This document shows positions 1 to 6,548 of a DNA stretch of 33,334 nt, piece after piece. The stretch is from a virus. The notes beneath the pieces are model-generated. The model was not told where the DNA came from. It saw only the letters and a program-made list of their open reading frames with translations, and did not search any database. Within the stretch, counting starts at the first letter, position 1; every line of letters begins with the position of its first letter. The position numbers and the translations under genes were made by a program. The DNA lies in the IMG/VR virus record IMGVR_UViG_3300020222_000103, positions 1-33,334 of that record; one strand, given 5' to 3'.

Positions 1-173
1 GCATATATGACAGGATCTTCTTTCGAATTACCATTTACCATAAAACCCGGCGCAGAAACCTGATCGACTCCTATAACTTCCCCGGTTAATCTATCCTGAA
101 CGATTTCGCCGATGATTATAGCGCCATAGTTGGCAACCCGGTTTTCATCTATCGTTATTTCAATTTTGACCAC
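1..173 (-). CDS. Partial hypothetical protein (runs off left edge)
   Basis: An open frame begins at a GTG at 171-173 and stays open for 57 codons to the window edge, so the C-terminus is missing. The start overlaps the last bases of the lipoprotein gene at 160-333, the coupling style seen through this operon. The visible part reads like a beta-rich soluble domain (alternating Ile/Val with charged residues, then Gly-Glu-Val-Ile-Gly-Val). I recognise no family. The start is uncertain because no strong ribosome site precedes the GTG; translational coupling to the upstream gene is the likely explanation. Confidence 0.5.
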   Translation of the reverse strand, partial: MVKIEITIDENRVANYGAIIIGEIVQDRLTGEVIGVDQVSAPGFMVNGNSKEDPVIY

Positions 174-333
174 TTTTACACCCCGCGCAATCTGGGTTAT
201 GAAAATACGCCGATTCACCACATTTAAAATATTCATGGCCGTCGATTATTACAAGTTCAGAATCTTGTGGTTCAGGTTGGTTTGAAACACAACCTATAAC
301 AAGCATAGCAAGCAGCGCGATTATCTTTGCCAT
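160..333 (-). CDS. Small putative lipoprotein, 57 aa
   Basis: This ORF was found by reading the minus strand. It starts with ATG behind an AGAGGAAGG ribosome site. The N-terminus is a short signal peptide (MAKIIALLAML) followed by a lipobox-like V-I-G-C at residues 12-15, so Cys15 would be lipidated and the mature chain would be only about 43 residues. The rest carries three more cysteines (about C38, C49, C52) and ends in a Gly/Ser-rich stretch. Small phage lipoproteins can serve as outer spanins or superinfection-exclusion proteins, but no lysis gene is adjacent here, so the role is open. It overlaps the 3' end of the four-Cys gene by 13 bases. Confidence 0.6.
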   Translation of the reverse strand: MAKIIALLAMLVIGCVSNQPEPQDSELVIIDGHEYFKCGESAYFHNPDCAGCKSGQN

Positions 334-545
334 CTTATACCTTCCTCTGATAGTTTAAAACATGAACCCTGCTCCGGCAGGTACAAAGCGAATTCAATTA
401 CCGAAACCATTTTGTTTTTTTTCTTGCATAAAAGTTCAAGGTCTCCCGGCTTTCTCGGCGCCCCGTAGGTACATAAACCGCAAACGTGCTCGTTTGAAAG
501 GCTTCGTTTCATCCGGTTTTTTTGAATCTGTTTCTGAATACTCAT
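321..545 (-). CDS. Small four-cysteine (putative zinc-binding) protein, 74 aa
   Basis: The 74-residue product has a basic N-terminus and cysteines at about 22, 25, 40 and 62, i.e. a C-x2-C pair followed by two spaced cysteines, which fits a small zinc-binding fold. The start codon overlaps the stop of the 32-aa ORF (ATGA), and its own 3' end overlaps the lipoprotein start, so it is embedded in a tightly coupled leftward operon. Such mini zinc proteins are common in phage early/accessory operons, usually with unknown roles. No enzyme motif is visible. Confidence 0.65.
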   Translation of the reverse strand: MSIQKQIQKNRMKRSLSNEHVCGLCTYGAPRKPGDLELLCKKKNKMVSVIEFALYLPEQGSCFKLSEEGIRWQR

Positions 546-640
546 CGTTTACACCTCGATAATAAAATTACAACAACGCAATCAATCCGGTATTTTACTA
601 CCGCGATTTTGATTTTTAATTTTTCGAATAGATTTTTCAT
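542..640 (-). CDS. Mini-ORF, 32 aa, hypothetical
   Basis: A 33-codon frame begins with ATG 6 bases after an AAGGAAAGG-type ribosome site that lies just after the methyltransferase stop, and ends in TGA overlapping the ATG of the next gene (ATGA). The peptide is basic at the N-terminus with a hydrophobic Val/Ile/Leu stretch near the C-terminus, so it could be a small membrane-associated peptide. The good ribosome site and exact overlap on the downstream side are the main support; it may alternatively act only to couple translation of the following gene. Confidence 0.5.
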   Translation of the reverse strand: MKNLFEKLKIKIAVVKYRIDCVVVILLSRCKR

Positions 641-652
641 GAATTCCTTTCC

Positions 653-1672
653 TTAAAATTTCATTCCAATTTGAACACATTCAACACTCGGTTTCTGAAA
701 CATATTTTTAAAAATACCTTCCAAAACCTGAACAACTATCGAATTACCTGCCTGTTTATAAAGCTGTGTATTACTGTTTACTTTTGCAGCTTTTTCATGG
801 TCGCTATCTTCAAAACCCATTAAGCGCCAACATTCAAGAGGGGTTAATCTTCTAATTCTGTTTGTAATTAAATGGTTGTTGTGTTCCCGCCTACTAGTTG
901 TTATTGTAGGGCAAATACTTGATTCCTCTTTAATTAAACAATCTCCACCATCTTTGTAATATCTTGACAAAATAGTTTTTGAAATATCGTTTCCAGTAAC
1001 TATTTGAAAACCAAAACCATTACCTTTTTCCAAGTGATTGTTTTTATGTGAATAAAATCCACTTATTGCTTTTTCACTCAAATAAAACTTCTCTTCAACA
1101 CTTTCCTGTAAAACATCTTTCAAGCGTTTCTCGAGTTTCACTGGCACCGGGAATGCGTAACCTTCACCGTCGAGAATTGATACTAAAAAAACCCTTTCCC
1201 TGTTTTGTGGCACGCCATAATCTTTAGCGTTCAAAACCTGCCAATAATTAGAATATCCGAGAGAATATAAAAAACGCTGCCATTCTATAAAATGAGGTAA
1301 AAACTTTTCACCAACTAACGGTTTTACATTCTCCATTAATAAAAATTTCGGAAGCGTTGAACGTTTTAAAAGCCTTTCAACTTCCCACAACAACCCGGAT
1401 CTAGTTCCGTCCCCTCGCTTCATTCCTTTTTGCTGCCCTGCAAGACTCAAATCCGTACAAGGGAAAGAATAAGTCCATAAATCAGCGCCCGGCAGCCGAT
1501 CGACTTTCGTTATGTCGCCGAAATTTAATGTTTCGCCGTGAATAGCTTCATACGATTTGTGCGCGTATTTATCGATCTCACAAACTCCGATAACTTCATG
1601 GTCAACACCTATATTTTTTAGCGCCTTGGTTTGAGATCCTATGCCACTAAAAAGTTCAATTACCCTTAACAT
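653..1672 (-). CDS. C5-cytosine DNA methyltransferase (Dcm family), orphan
   Basis: The 339-aa product transfers a methyl group from S-adenosylmethionine to C5 of cytosine in a short DNA target. The ordered motifs are visible: SAM-binding FSGIGS at residues 8-13 (motif I), the catalytic loop SFPCTDLS with Cys72 (motif IV), MENV at 113-116 (motif VI), QNRERVFLVS at 156-165 (motif VIII), a variable target-recognition region about 170-270, RRLTPLECWRLMGF at 274-287 (motif IX) and QAGNSI at 307-312 (motif X). Length is normal for the family, so it looks active. No restriction endonuclease is next to it, which suggests a solitary phage enzyme protecting phage DNA from host restriction. It starts one base into the stop of the upstream gene (TAATG). 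Target sequence cannot be predicted. Confidence 0.93.
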   Translation of the reverse strand: MLRVIELFSGIGSQTKALKNIGVDHEVIGVCEIDKYAHKSYEAIHGETLNFGDITKVDRLPGADLWTYSFPCTDLSLAGQQKGMKRGDGTRSGLLWEVERLLKRSTLPKFLLMENVKPLVGEKFLPHFIEWQRFLYSLGYSNYWQVLNAKDYGVPQNRERVFLVSILDGEGYAFPVPVKLEKRLKDVLQESVEEKFYLSEKAISGFYSHKNNHLEKGNGFGFQIVTGNDISKTILSRYYKDGGDCLIKEESSICPTITTSRREHNNHLITNRIRRLTPLECWRLMGFEDSDHEKAAKVNSNTQLYKQAGNSIVVQVLEGIFKNMFQKPSVECVQIGMKF

Positions 1673-1947
1673 TATTTAGGATCCTTCCTTGTAAGAATCC
1701 TCTTCAAATTACCCCAACCGCGACCGCTTCCGACGCCTTTTCCCGAATACCAACCTGAACGCGGATAAAACAAAATACTGCGGCCTTTGTATGATATTCT
1801 AATGCACGTTTCATCGACAACTTCAAATTCACAGCCGATTTTTTCAAGTTCTCCGGAAGCCCATGGAATCAACTCGGCGTTCCGCTGCGCCCGTTCTTGG
1901 GCCAAAAAATGTTTTAAATCGCGAAAACCTTCGACAACTTCGCTCAT
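1672..1947 (-). CDS. Conserved-type phage hypothetical protein, 91 aa
   Basis: The product starts after an AAGAAGGG ribosome site and ends one base into the methyltransferase start (TAATG). The N-terminal half is helical and charged; the C-terminal half has beta strands ending in FYPRSGWYSGKGVGSGRG, a pattern (YP-x-S/T-G-W-x-x-G-K...GRG) I have seen in small phage proteins of unknown function that accompany early genes. I infer a nucleic-acid-associated accessory role from the basic, Gly-rich C-terminus, but this is weak. A hairpin with a T-run (1964-1991) sits just upstream, so expression may be set by readthrough. Confidence 0.6.
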   Translation of the reverse strand: MSEVVEGFRDLKHFLAQERAQRNAELIPWASGELEKIGCEFEVVDETCIRISYKGRSILFYPRSGWYSGKGVGSGRGWGNLKRILTRKDPK

Positions 1948-1963
1948 AATACCCTTCTTTCTT

Positions 1964-1991
1964 AAAAAGTGCCCCCTCCCGCTGCGGGGGC
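1964..1991 (-). terminator. Terminator-like hairpin inside the leftward operon
   Basis: On the minus strand GCCCCC (1991-1986) can pair with GGGGGC (1976-1971) around a 9-base loop, followed after two bases by TTTTT (1968-1964). This has the form of an intrinsic terminator and lies between the small genes at 2017-2271 and the 91-aa gene, where it would attenuate transcription into the methyltransferase. It ends only about 15 bases before the start codon of the 91-aa gene. Confidence 0.55.
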
Positions 1992-2016
1992 TGACAATAG
2001 CGCGCGGGTGAAATCT

Positions 2017-2104
2017 TTATTGTTTTAGTTTACCCGCCGGAGTCCATGTTTTTCCATGGTCGAGGGTTATATCAAATTTTGTGTTTACATGTTTTGCAGG
2101 TCAT
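2017..2104 (-). pseudogene. Broken mini-ORF (about 28 aa if one base is removed)
   Basis: An ATG at 2102-2104 overlaps the stop of the 56-aa gene (ATGA) and encodes MTCKTCKHKI before TGA at 2072-2074. Skipping one A in the AAAA run just before that stop joins the frame to KFDITLDHGKTWTPAGKLKQ and a TAA at 2017-2019. The start coupling, the C-x2-C opening and the protein-like downstream frame suggest one small gene with a 1-base indel. The downstream frame is also the readthrough frame of the 56-aa gene, so a TGA readthrough is an alternative. Could be a sequencing or assembly error. Confidence 0.35.
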
Positions 2105-2271
2105 TTTGTCCGGTGCTCCTTTTCTGCCAGTTCCAAAGTTTTTCGCTTGCTGTCATAAACCGACCGCCCATTCTTTCTTCTTGCTGGCTTGTTCCATAAA
2201 TCAGATCCTACAGGGAATGCAAGATTAACAACTTTGCGCAGTTTAAACTGATATTTTAAAATCGAATACAT
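2101..2271 (-). CDS. Small basic hypothetical protein, 56 aa
   Basis: The gene starts with ATG 6-7 bases after an AGGAAGGG ribosome site. The 56-residue product is strongly basic (many Lys/Arg, for example ARRKNGRS) and would be compatible with nucleic-acid binding, but I recognise no fold. Its stop TGA overlaps the ATG of the mini-ORF at 2104. It lies between the acidic-tailed protein gene and the internal terminator in the leftward operon. Confidence 0.5.
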   Translation of the reverse strand: MYSILKYQFKLRKVVNLAFPVGSDLWNKPARRKNGRSVYDSKRKTLELAEKEHRTK

Positions 2272-2309
2272 TTCAAACCCTTCCTTTCGTGTTTAATTAC
2301 CAGCTCCGG

Positions 2310-2894
2310 CTATTCATCATCTTCAAATCTATCATCAAGCTCTTCAACATCGTCATCAAAAAAATCCTCATCAAAACCGTCATCTTCTGGCTCTGGCTCC
2401 ACGGCTACGAGTTCACCTTTATCAACATTTAAAAACAAATTACGCATGAAAAAATCTGTGAACTTTGCTGCAACTTCGGTTTTTCCAACAACCCAGTTTA
2501 ATTTATCAACACACTTTTCATCATTCCGAAAATTAGTGCAACCGTGAATTCTCAAAAACGCCTTCGGAAATTCCTTTTTGATCGCCATGAAAAACGGCAA
2601 ATCAAGTACCTCGTTCAGCTTTGAAGGCTTCGAAAAAAAACTCATTCGAACCCGACCACGCGCAAATTCACCGCCGACCAATACAGTAAAATTAATCATA
2701 TACTTTCTGATCTTCGGCTCTCTTATGTTAGAAAAAACCCTCTTCGGCATGTTTTCAAAATCAACCATTGATTCGAATTTCATGAAATTATTCAACAAAT
2801 ACGAAGTGAAGTTTGCAACCGAAACCCCTTTTTTTCTACAGAAACTTTTCAACTCCTGATTAACACGGCAATCAATCTCGCTCAAAATCCTCAT
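2310..2894 (-). CDS. Hypothetical protein with RHH-like N-terminus and acidic tail, 194 aa
   Basis: The product begins with a stretch (residues about 8-37, VNQELKSFCRKKGVSVANFT onward) resembling a ribbon-helix-helix DNA-binding segment and very like the neighbouring 47-aa protein in pattern. The middle (40-150) is a mixed alpha/beta region with no motif I recognise, and the C-terminus (about 160-194) is extremely acidic, mostly Asp/Glu. The start is fixed by an AAGGAGG ribosome site and a 4-base ATGA overlap with the RHH gene. An acidic tail on a DNA-binding protein could be a DNA mimic or autoinhibitory segment; this is inference. Confidence 0.65.
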   Translation of the reverse strand: MRILSEIDCRVNQELKSFCRKKGVSVANFTSYLLNNFMKFESMVDFENMPKRVFSNIREPKIRKYMINFTVLVGGEFARGRVRMSFFSKPSKLNEVLDLPFFMAIKKEFPKAFLRIHGCTNFRNDEKCVDKLNWVVGKTEVAAKFTDFFMRNLFLNVDKGELVAVEPEPEDDGFDEDFFDDDVEELDDRFEDDE

Positions 2895-3034
2895 TTCGCA
2901 TCCTCCTTTTCACAAAAATTCAACATCAAAAACTCGATAATATCGGTAATTGTAAACCCTTTTTTCTTACAATTCTCCCGAAATCTCTCGTAAATAGCCT
3001 CGTCGATCGAGACGTTCAAATTTTTCTTTGCCAT
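2891..3034 (-). CDS. Ribbon-helix-helix (CopG/Arc-type) regulator, 47 aa
   Basis: The 47-residue product has the classic RHH layout: a beta strand with alternating residues (NLNVSIDEA), helix A (IYERFRENCKKKG) and, after the turn F-T-I-T, helix B (DIIEFLMLNF). RHH proteins bind DNA as dimers, inserting the beta ribbon into the major groove. It is the first gene after the leftward promoter at 3061-3089, behind a GGAGCCGG ribosome site, so autoregulation is likely. It is coupled to the 194-aa gene by an ATGA overlap. Confidence 0.8.
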   Translation of the reverse strand: MAKKNLNVSIDEAIYERFRENCKKKGFTITDIIEFLMLNFCEKEDAK

Positions 3035-3060
3035 GTTTCCGGCTCCTTTTCTATAATGGT

Positions 3061-3089
3061 AATATAACGAATACTTTATACAAATGCAA
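3061..3089 (-). promoter_or_regulatory. Sigma70-type promoter of the leftward accessory operon
   Basis: On the minus strand TTGCAT (3089-3084) and TATATT (3066-3061) are separated by exactly 17 bases, both close to consensus. The start codon of the RHH gene is about 30 bases downstream of the -10, giving a short leader with a ribosome site. This is one of the two best promoter matches in the window. Binding by the RHH protein around it is plausible but no operator repeat was proved. Confidence 0.7.
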
Positions 3090-3484
3090 GAAAAAAAACG
3101 ACTTTTTTATTAAATGCTTGTTACTACCATAGTCATAACTACCCATGATTTTACTTTTAAACCTCAAAAAGTGGCGAAATTAGCACAGAAACGCCATTTT
3201 TAGTAAAGTATCAAAAGTAAGGAAATATAAAATAGACCAATAGGGAGAAATCTAAATAGAGATTATAGAATATATATACTGAAACACATTATTATATGTA
3301 GGTATATATATATTTACTATGTATTATTATTATTATTATTATAGTAAGTCTTTTAAAATCAATGAAATACAAGTGTACAAAAAAGTAAATAAAACCGTTA
3401 CTAATTAGTGTTATTTTTTACTTCCACTACTTAGGATTCGATTTATTATATTAATATTGACGCGAAAGTCAAAAGAAAAGAGAG
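3090..3484. other. AT-rich divergent control region without genes
   Basis: No convincing gene lies here on either strand. It holds a hairpin TGGCG/CGCCA (3172-3196) followed on the + strand by TTTTT, which could be a weak terminator; several copies of AAAGTA-like words; alternating TA tracts around 3270-3315; the TAT microsatellite at 3322-3342; and the palindrome ACTAATTAGT at 3400-3409. A TATATT at 3447-3452 could be a -10 for the structural operon, but no acceptable -35 is present, so that operon may need a phage activator. I saw no attachment-site or iteron structure that I could support. Confidence 0.5.
3322..3342. repeat. TAT trinucleotide microsatellite (7 units)
   Basis: Seven consecutive TAT units occur in the divergent control region. 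Length variation here would alter spacing between control elements rather than a protein. It is the only clean microsatellite of this length in non-coding sequence in the window. Confidence 0.8.
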
Positions 3485-3487
3485 GTG

Positions 3488-3503
3488 GTCGCAAAAATGC
3501 GAC
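3488..3503 (+). promoter_or_regulatory. Perfect inverted repeat in the terminase leader
   Basis: GTCGCA (3488-3493) and TGCGAC (3498-3503) are perfect inverted repeats around AAAA. The structure lies between two possible starts of the small terminase gene: it would cover the AGAGGTGG ribosome site of the upstream ATG at 3497 and leave the AAAGGTG site of the ATG at 3527 free. It could be a translational control hairpin or a protein-binding operator. Confidence 0.5.
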
Positions 3504-3526
3504 TCTTTCCAAGAAAGGTGCATTCC

Positions 3527-3961
3527 ATGGCGTTGAATAAAATCAAACCCGGCGAAGTTAGGAATCCGAAAGGACGCCAGAAAGGTTCCCGCTCGTTTCG
3601 TGCTGCAATGAAGAAAGTTCTTGAAGCCGATTCCGTTGAGGTTAGGTTGAACATTGATGGCAAAGACGTTATTAAAAAAATCGACGTTAATAATCAGAAG
3701 TATAATCTTTATGACGCGATCGCTGCGGTTCAGGTTCAGCAAGCGGTAAGCGGTGACCACCGCGCCGTAAAAGATATCATTGATAGGATGGAGGGCTCTG
3801 CTTCTCAATCGGTGAAAATGGAAAGCAAGGTTTCCGGGGAACTTACCGTTAAGATCGAGCGCCGGGCGATAACATCGAAATCAGATATTCGGAAAACAAC
3901 AACGACCACGACCACGACAACCGAGACCGAAACCGATTTCGATATCGATGAGGTTTTTTAA
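3527..3961 (+). CDS. Putative terminase small subunit (DUF5681-like N-terminus)
   Basis: The 144-aa product opens with KPGEVRNPKGRQKGS, the hallmark of the DUF5681 domain found at the N-terminus of small-terminase-like phage proteins. It sits immediately before the large terminase gene, where the DNA-recognition subunit is expected. The C-terminus has a run of nine threonines encoded by ACN codons (3896-3922) and then an acidic tail ending DIDEVF. I chose ATG 3527 because of the AAAGGTG ribosome site 6 bases upstream and because the domain begins there; GTG 3485 or ATG 3497 would add 14 or 10 residues. No HTH was clearly seen. Confidence 0.7.
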   Translation: MALNKIKPGEVRNPKGRQKGSRSFRAAMKKVLEADSVEVRLNIDGKDVIKKIDVNNQKYNLYDAIAAVQVQQAVSGDHRAVKDIIDRMEGSASQSVKMESKVSGELTVKIERRAITSKSDIRKTTTTTTTTTETETDFDIDEVF

Positions 3962-3963
3962 AA

Positions 3964-5310
3964 ATGGCTTCGCTTACGGTAACAGGGGAACCGCTCGACA
4001 TAGCCTATACACCTTCGCAAATTGAAATATTCCTGAATGAACATACTGAACGGTTTATTGTGGTTCCGAAGGGCCGCCGGTTGGGTGCCACTAACGGCGC
4101 TGCAAATTTCTGCGTCGAAAAACTAATCGAAGGTAAAAAAATACTCTGGGTTGACACCGTTCAAGCTAACCTCGACCGATATATTAACCGGTACTTCATG
4201 CCGGTACTAAAACAAATCGATAAAAAATTCTGGAAATATTCGTCGCAAACGAAAGAACTTTCGATTTGCAACGGTACTATGGATTTACGATCGGCGGAGC
4301 GCCCGGAAAATATCGAGGGTTTCGGCTATGATATTATAATCATGAACGAAGCCGGAATTATCTTGAAAGGCCAACGCGGAAGAAATCTCTGGTACAATTC
4401 AGTTTTGCCGATGACGCTCGATTATAGAGGTACCGTTTATTTCCTTGGAACACCGAAAGGCCGGAAGGCGAAGAAAGATGAGCATCCGGCGAAAACATCC
4501 CTTTATTCGGAATTGATCGACAAGGGACGCGGGCCCGGAAAGCATAAAGATTGGTTGACTCTTCAGTATTCAAGCTATGATAATCCGCTGCTTGAACCAG
4601 AAGACATAAAAGAGCTTGAAGATGATATTCCGTTTATTGTCCGGCGTCAGGAAATTTACGGCGATTGCTTGGACCTTGGAGACGAATCTGTTTTTAAATC
4701 GGCATGGTTCAATATTGTCTATGAATTACCAAGTAAGCATTTATGGCGCCGGTGCCTTTTATCGATGGACACCGCATTTAAAAAGGGCGCTGAAAACGAT
4801 GATTCTGCAGCAACTTTGTTTCTTGAAACTACCGTCGGGTATTTCATTTTGTATTCGTGGGCTGATAAATTAGAGTTCCCGGAGTTGGTTAAATGGACCA
4901 ACGATTTTAGAGCCGGATACCGCGACCGAATAAATTATAGTGGCGAATTGCCGGAACTTAACTATATTCTTGTAGAAGACAAGGCAAGCGGACAATCTTT
5001 GATTCAGACATTCCGCAACGATGTATCAATGCCGGTTGTTCCGATTTCGGTATCGACCGACAAATATTCAAGGGCCGTCGCAGTGTCTCCGCTGTTTGAA
5101 ACTGGAAAGGTTTTTTTATTGTTTGGTGCATGGAATAAAAAACTGATCGACCAAATGTGCGAATTCAATGAATTAATGGATTCACCGGATGATATGGTCG
5201 ATACTGTTTCGCAAGCGCTGAATTATTTGAAAGCAGCCCCGGCGGTTGCACAGAAACCAGTGACAAGGCGAGTAATTCGCCGGTCCGAAACCACAAGAGG
5301 TTACGAATGA
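3964..5310 (+). CDS. terL: Terminase large subunit (packaging ATPase/nuclease)
   Basis: The 448-aa enzyme pumps DNA into the prohead and cuts it. The ATPase half shows a Walker A-like GRRLGATN at residues 37-44 (the usual Lys of GKT is replaced by Ala, a deviation also tolerated in some Mu-type terminases that use an upstream Lys/Arg) and a Walker B DIIIMNEAG at 123-131 with the catalytic Glu129. The nuclease half (RNase H fold) has candidate metal ligands at D269 (SMDTA), E338/D339 (VEDKASGQ) and D410/D413 (DDMVDT). Length fits Mu gp28-like proteins. The stop overlaps the portal start by 4 bases. Confidence 0.92.
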   Translation: MASLTVTGEPLDIAYTPSQIEIFLNEHTERFIVVPKGRRLGATNGAANFCVEKLIEGKKILWVDTVQANLDRYINRYFMPVLKQIDKKFWKYSSQTKELSICNGTMDLRSAERPENIEGFGYDIIIMNEAGIILKGQRGRNLWYNSVLPMTLDYRGTVYFLGTPKGRKAKKDEHPAKTSLYSELIDKGRGPGKHKDWLTLQYSSYDNPLLEPEDIKELEDDIPFIVRRQEIYGDCLDLGDESVFKSAWFNIVYELPSKHLWRRCLLSMDTAFKKGAENDDSAATLFLETTVGYFILYSWADKLEFPELVKWTNDFRAGYRDRINYSGELPELNYILVEDKASGQSLIQTFRNDVSMPVVPISVSTDKYSRAVAVSPLFETGKVFLLFGAWNKKLIDQMCEFNELMDSPDDMVDTVSQALNYLKAAPAVAQKPVTRRVIRRSETTRGYE

Positions 5311-6548
5311 AAAAGAAGTTCAGAAACAAGGCGATCGACGGAACGATTGAAAAGATTGCAAAGCAGGATGAATCGAAAACGATTTCAAAGCAAATCGCGA
5401 CGCGACAGAATTCGCAGGATTTTTTCTCGTCGGTGTTGGGATCGCTCCCGAACCCGGATCCTGTTCTTGAGAAACTTGGAAAAACTATTGAGGTTTACGA
5501 GGATCTGATGTTTGATTCTCGTGTTACCGCAACGGTGACTTCCAGAAAGTCCGCAATACTTGCTATGGAATGGGATATTGTCTCGAAAGAAACCCCGGAA
5601 GCCGAGAAGGAATTTTACGAAGAAATTTTTTCGAATTACAAAATAGAAGAGGTTATTTCCGAAATGCTTGACGCTGCGTTATTTGGTTATAAACCTATGG
5701 AAATAATCTGGGCTGAATATCAAGGTAAAATAATCCCGGCGGAATTCATTGGAAAACCTTCGCGCTGGTTTACCTATGATGAAAATAACGCGCTCCGCTT
5801 TTTCGACAAATCAAATTCAATTGACGGCGTGCTTGTGCCAAAGGATCGTTTCATTGTTGTTCGTAAAAACCCGACCTATGATAATCCTTTTGGGAAAGCC
5901 GCCTTGTCAGCTTGTTTTTGGCCGGTTACATTTCGGAAAAGCGGTTTGAAGTTCTGGACTATCTTTGTCGAGAAGTACGGCATGCCGTTCTTGACCGCGA
6001 CCGCCGAGGCCGGGGCAACAACCGCAAGAATGGAAGAGATAGCCGAAATGCTAAACGATATGATTGTTGATGCGGTTGCCGTGGTACCGAATGGGTATGA
6101 ATTGGAAATCAAAGAAGCCGCCTCTTCAAAAGGCGATTCGATGCACAAGACATATCTTGACGTAATGAATACTGAAATTGCAATGGCGATACTAGGGACC
6201 AACTTGACAACCGAAGTACAAGGCGGATCGCTTGCAGCTTCGAAGTCGCACATGGAAGTGCGGGCGGATATTATCGAATCAGATCAGAAAATGGTCGAAG
6301 GCGCGTTTAATGAATTGATTGCAAGAACGCACGCCATGAATTTTTCAAGTCAGCCGCCGAAGTTCAAATTGTTCCCGGAAGAATCGGTTAATACTGAACT
6401 TGCACAACGCGACGAGGCTCTTGTTCGTCAAGGCGTGAAGTTTACAAAAGAATATTACATGGAAAAGTATAACCTTGACGAAGAGCATTTTGACATTCGC
6501 GAAATTGAAACACAGCCTGCTAAATCGAAAGTTCAAACCGATGATTGA
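5307..6548 (+). CDS. Portal protein (DUF935, Mu gp29-like)
   Basis: The 413-aa product matches the DUF935 portal family: an N-terminal segment LPNPDPVL, a helical stretch with SRVTATVTSRKSAIL around residues 72-86, and the conserved domain with NNALRFFDK, KDRFIVVRK, GKAALSACFWPVTFRKSGLK and FVEKYGMPF. Portals form the 12-mer ring at the capsid vertex through which DNA passes and where terminase docks. It follows terL with ATGA coupling and overlaps the start of the next gene by 8 bases, as expected for a packaging cluster. Confidence 0.93.
   Translation: MKKKFRNKAIDGTIEKIAKQDESKTISKQIATRQNSQDFFSSVLGSLPNPDPVLEKLGKTIEVYEDLMFDSRVTATVTSRKSAILAMEWDIVSKETPEAEKEFYEEIFSNYKIEEVISEMLDAALFGYKPMEIIWAEYQGKIIPAEFIGKPSRWFTYDENNALRFFDKSNSIDGVLVPKDRFIVVRKNPTYDNPFGKAALSACFWPVTFRKSGLKFWTIFVEKYGMPFLTATAEAGATTARMEEIAEMLNDMIVDAVAVVPNGYELEIKEAASSKGDSMHKTYLDVMNTEIAMAILGTNLTTEVQGGSLAASKSHMEVRADIIESDQKMVEGAFNELIARTHAMNFSSQPPKFKLFPEESVNTELAQRDEALVRQGVKFTKEYYMEKYNLDEEHFDIREIETQPAKSKVQTDD

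Noticed and set aside
2046-2228. Plus-strand frame of 60 codons in the accessory block
   Set aside because: No ribosome site, opposite to two small minus-strand frames that fit the operon, and Cys/Phe-rich random-looking sequence.
3172-3201. Hairpin TGGCG/CGCCA followed by TTTTT as a firm terminator
   Set aside because: Only a 5-bp stem with a 15-base loop; no gene ends nearby on the + strand. Mentioned only as part of the control region.
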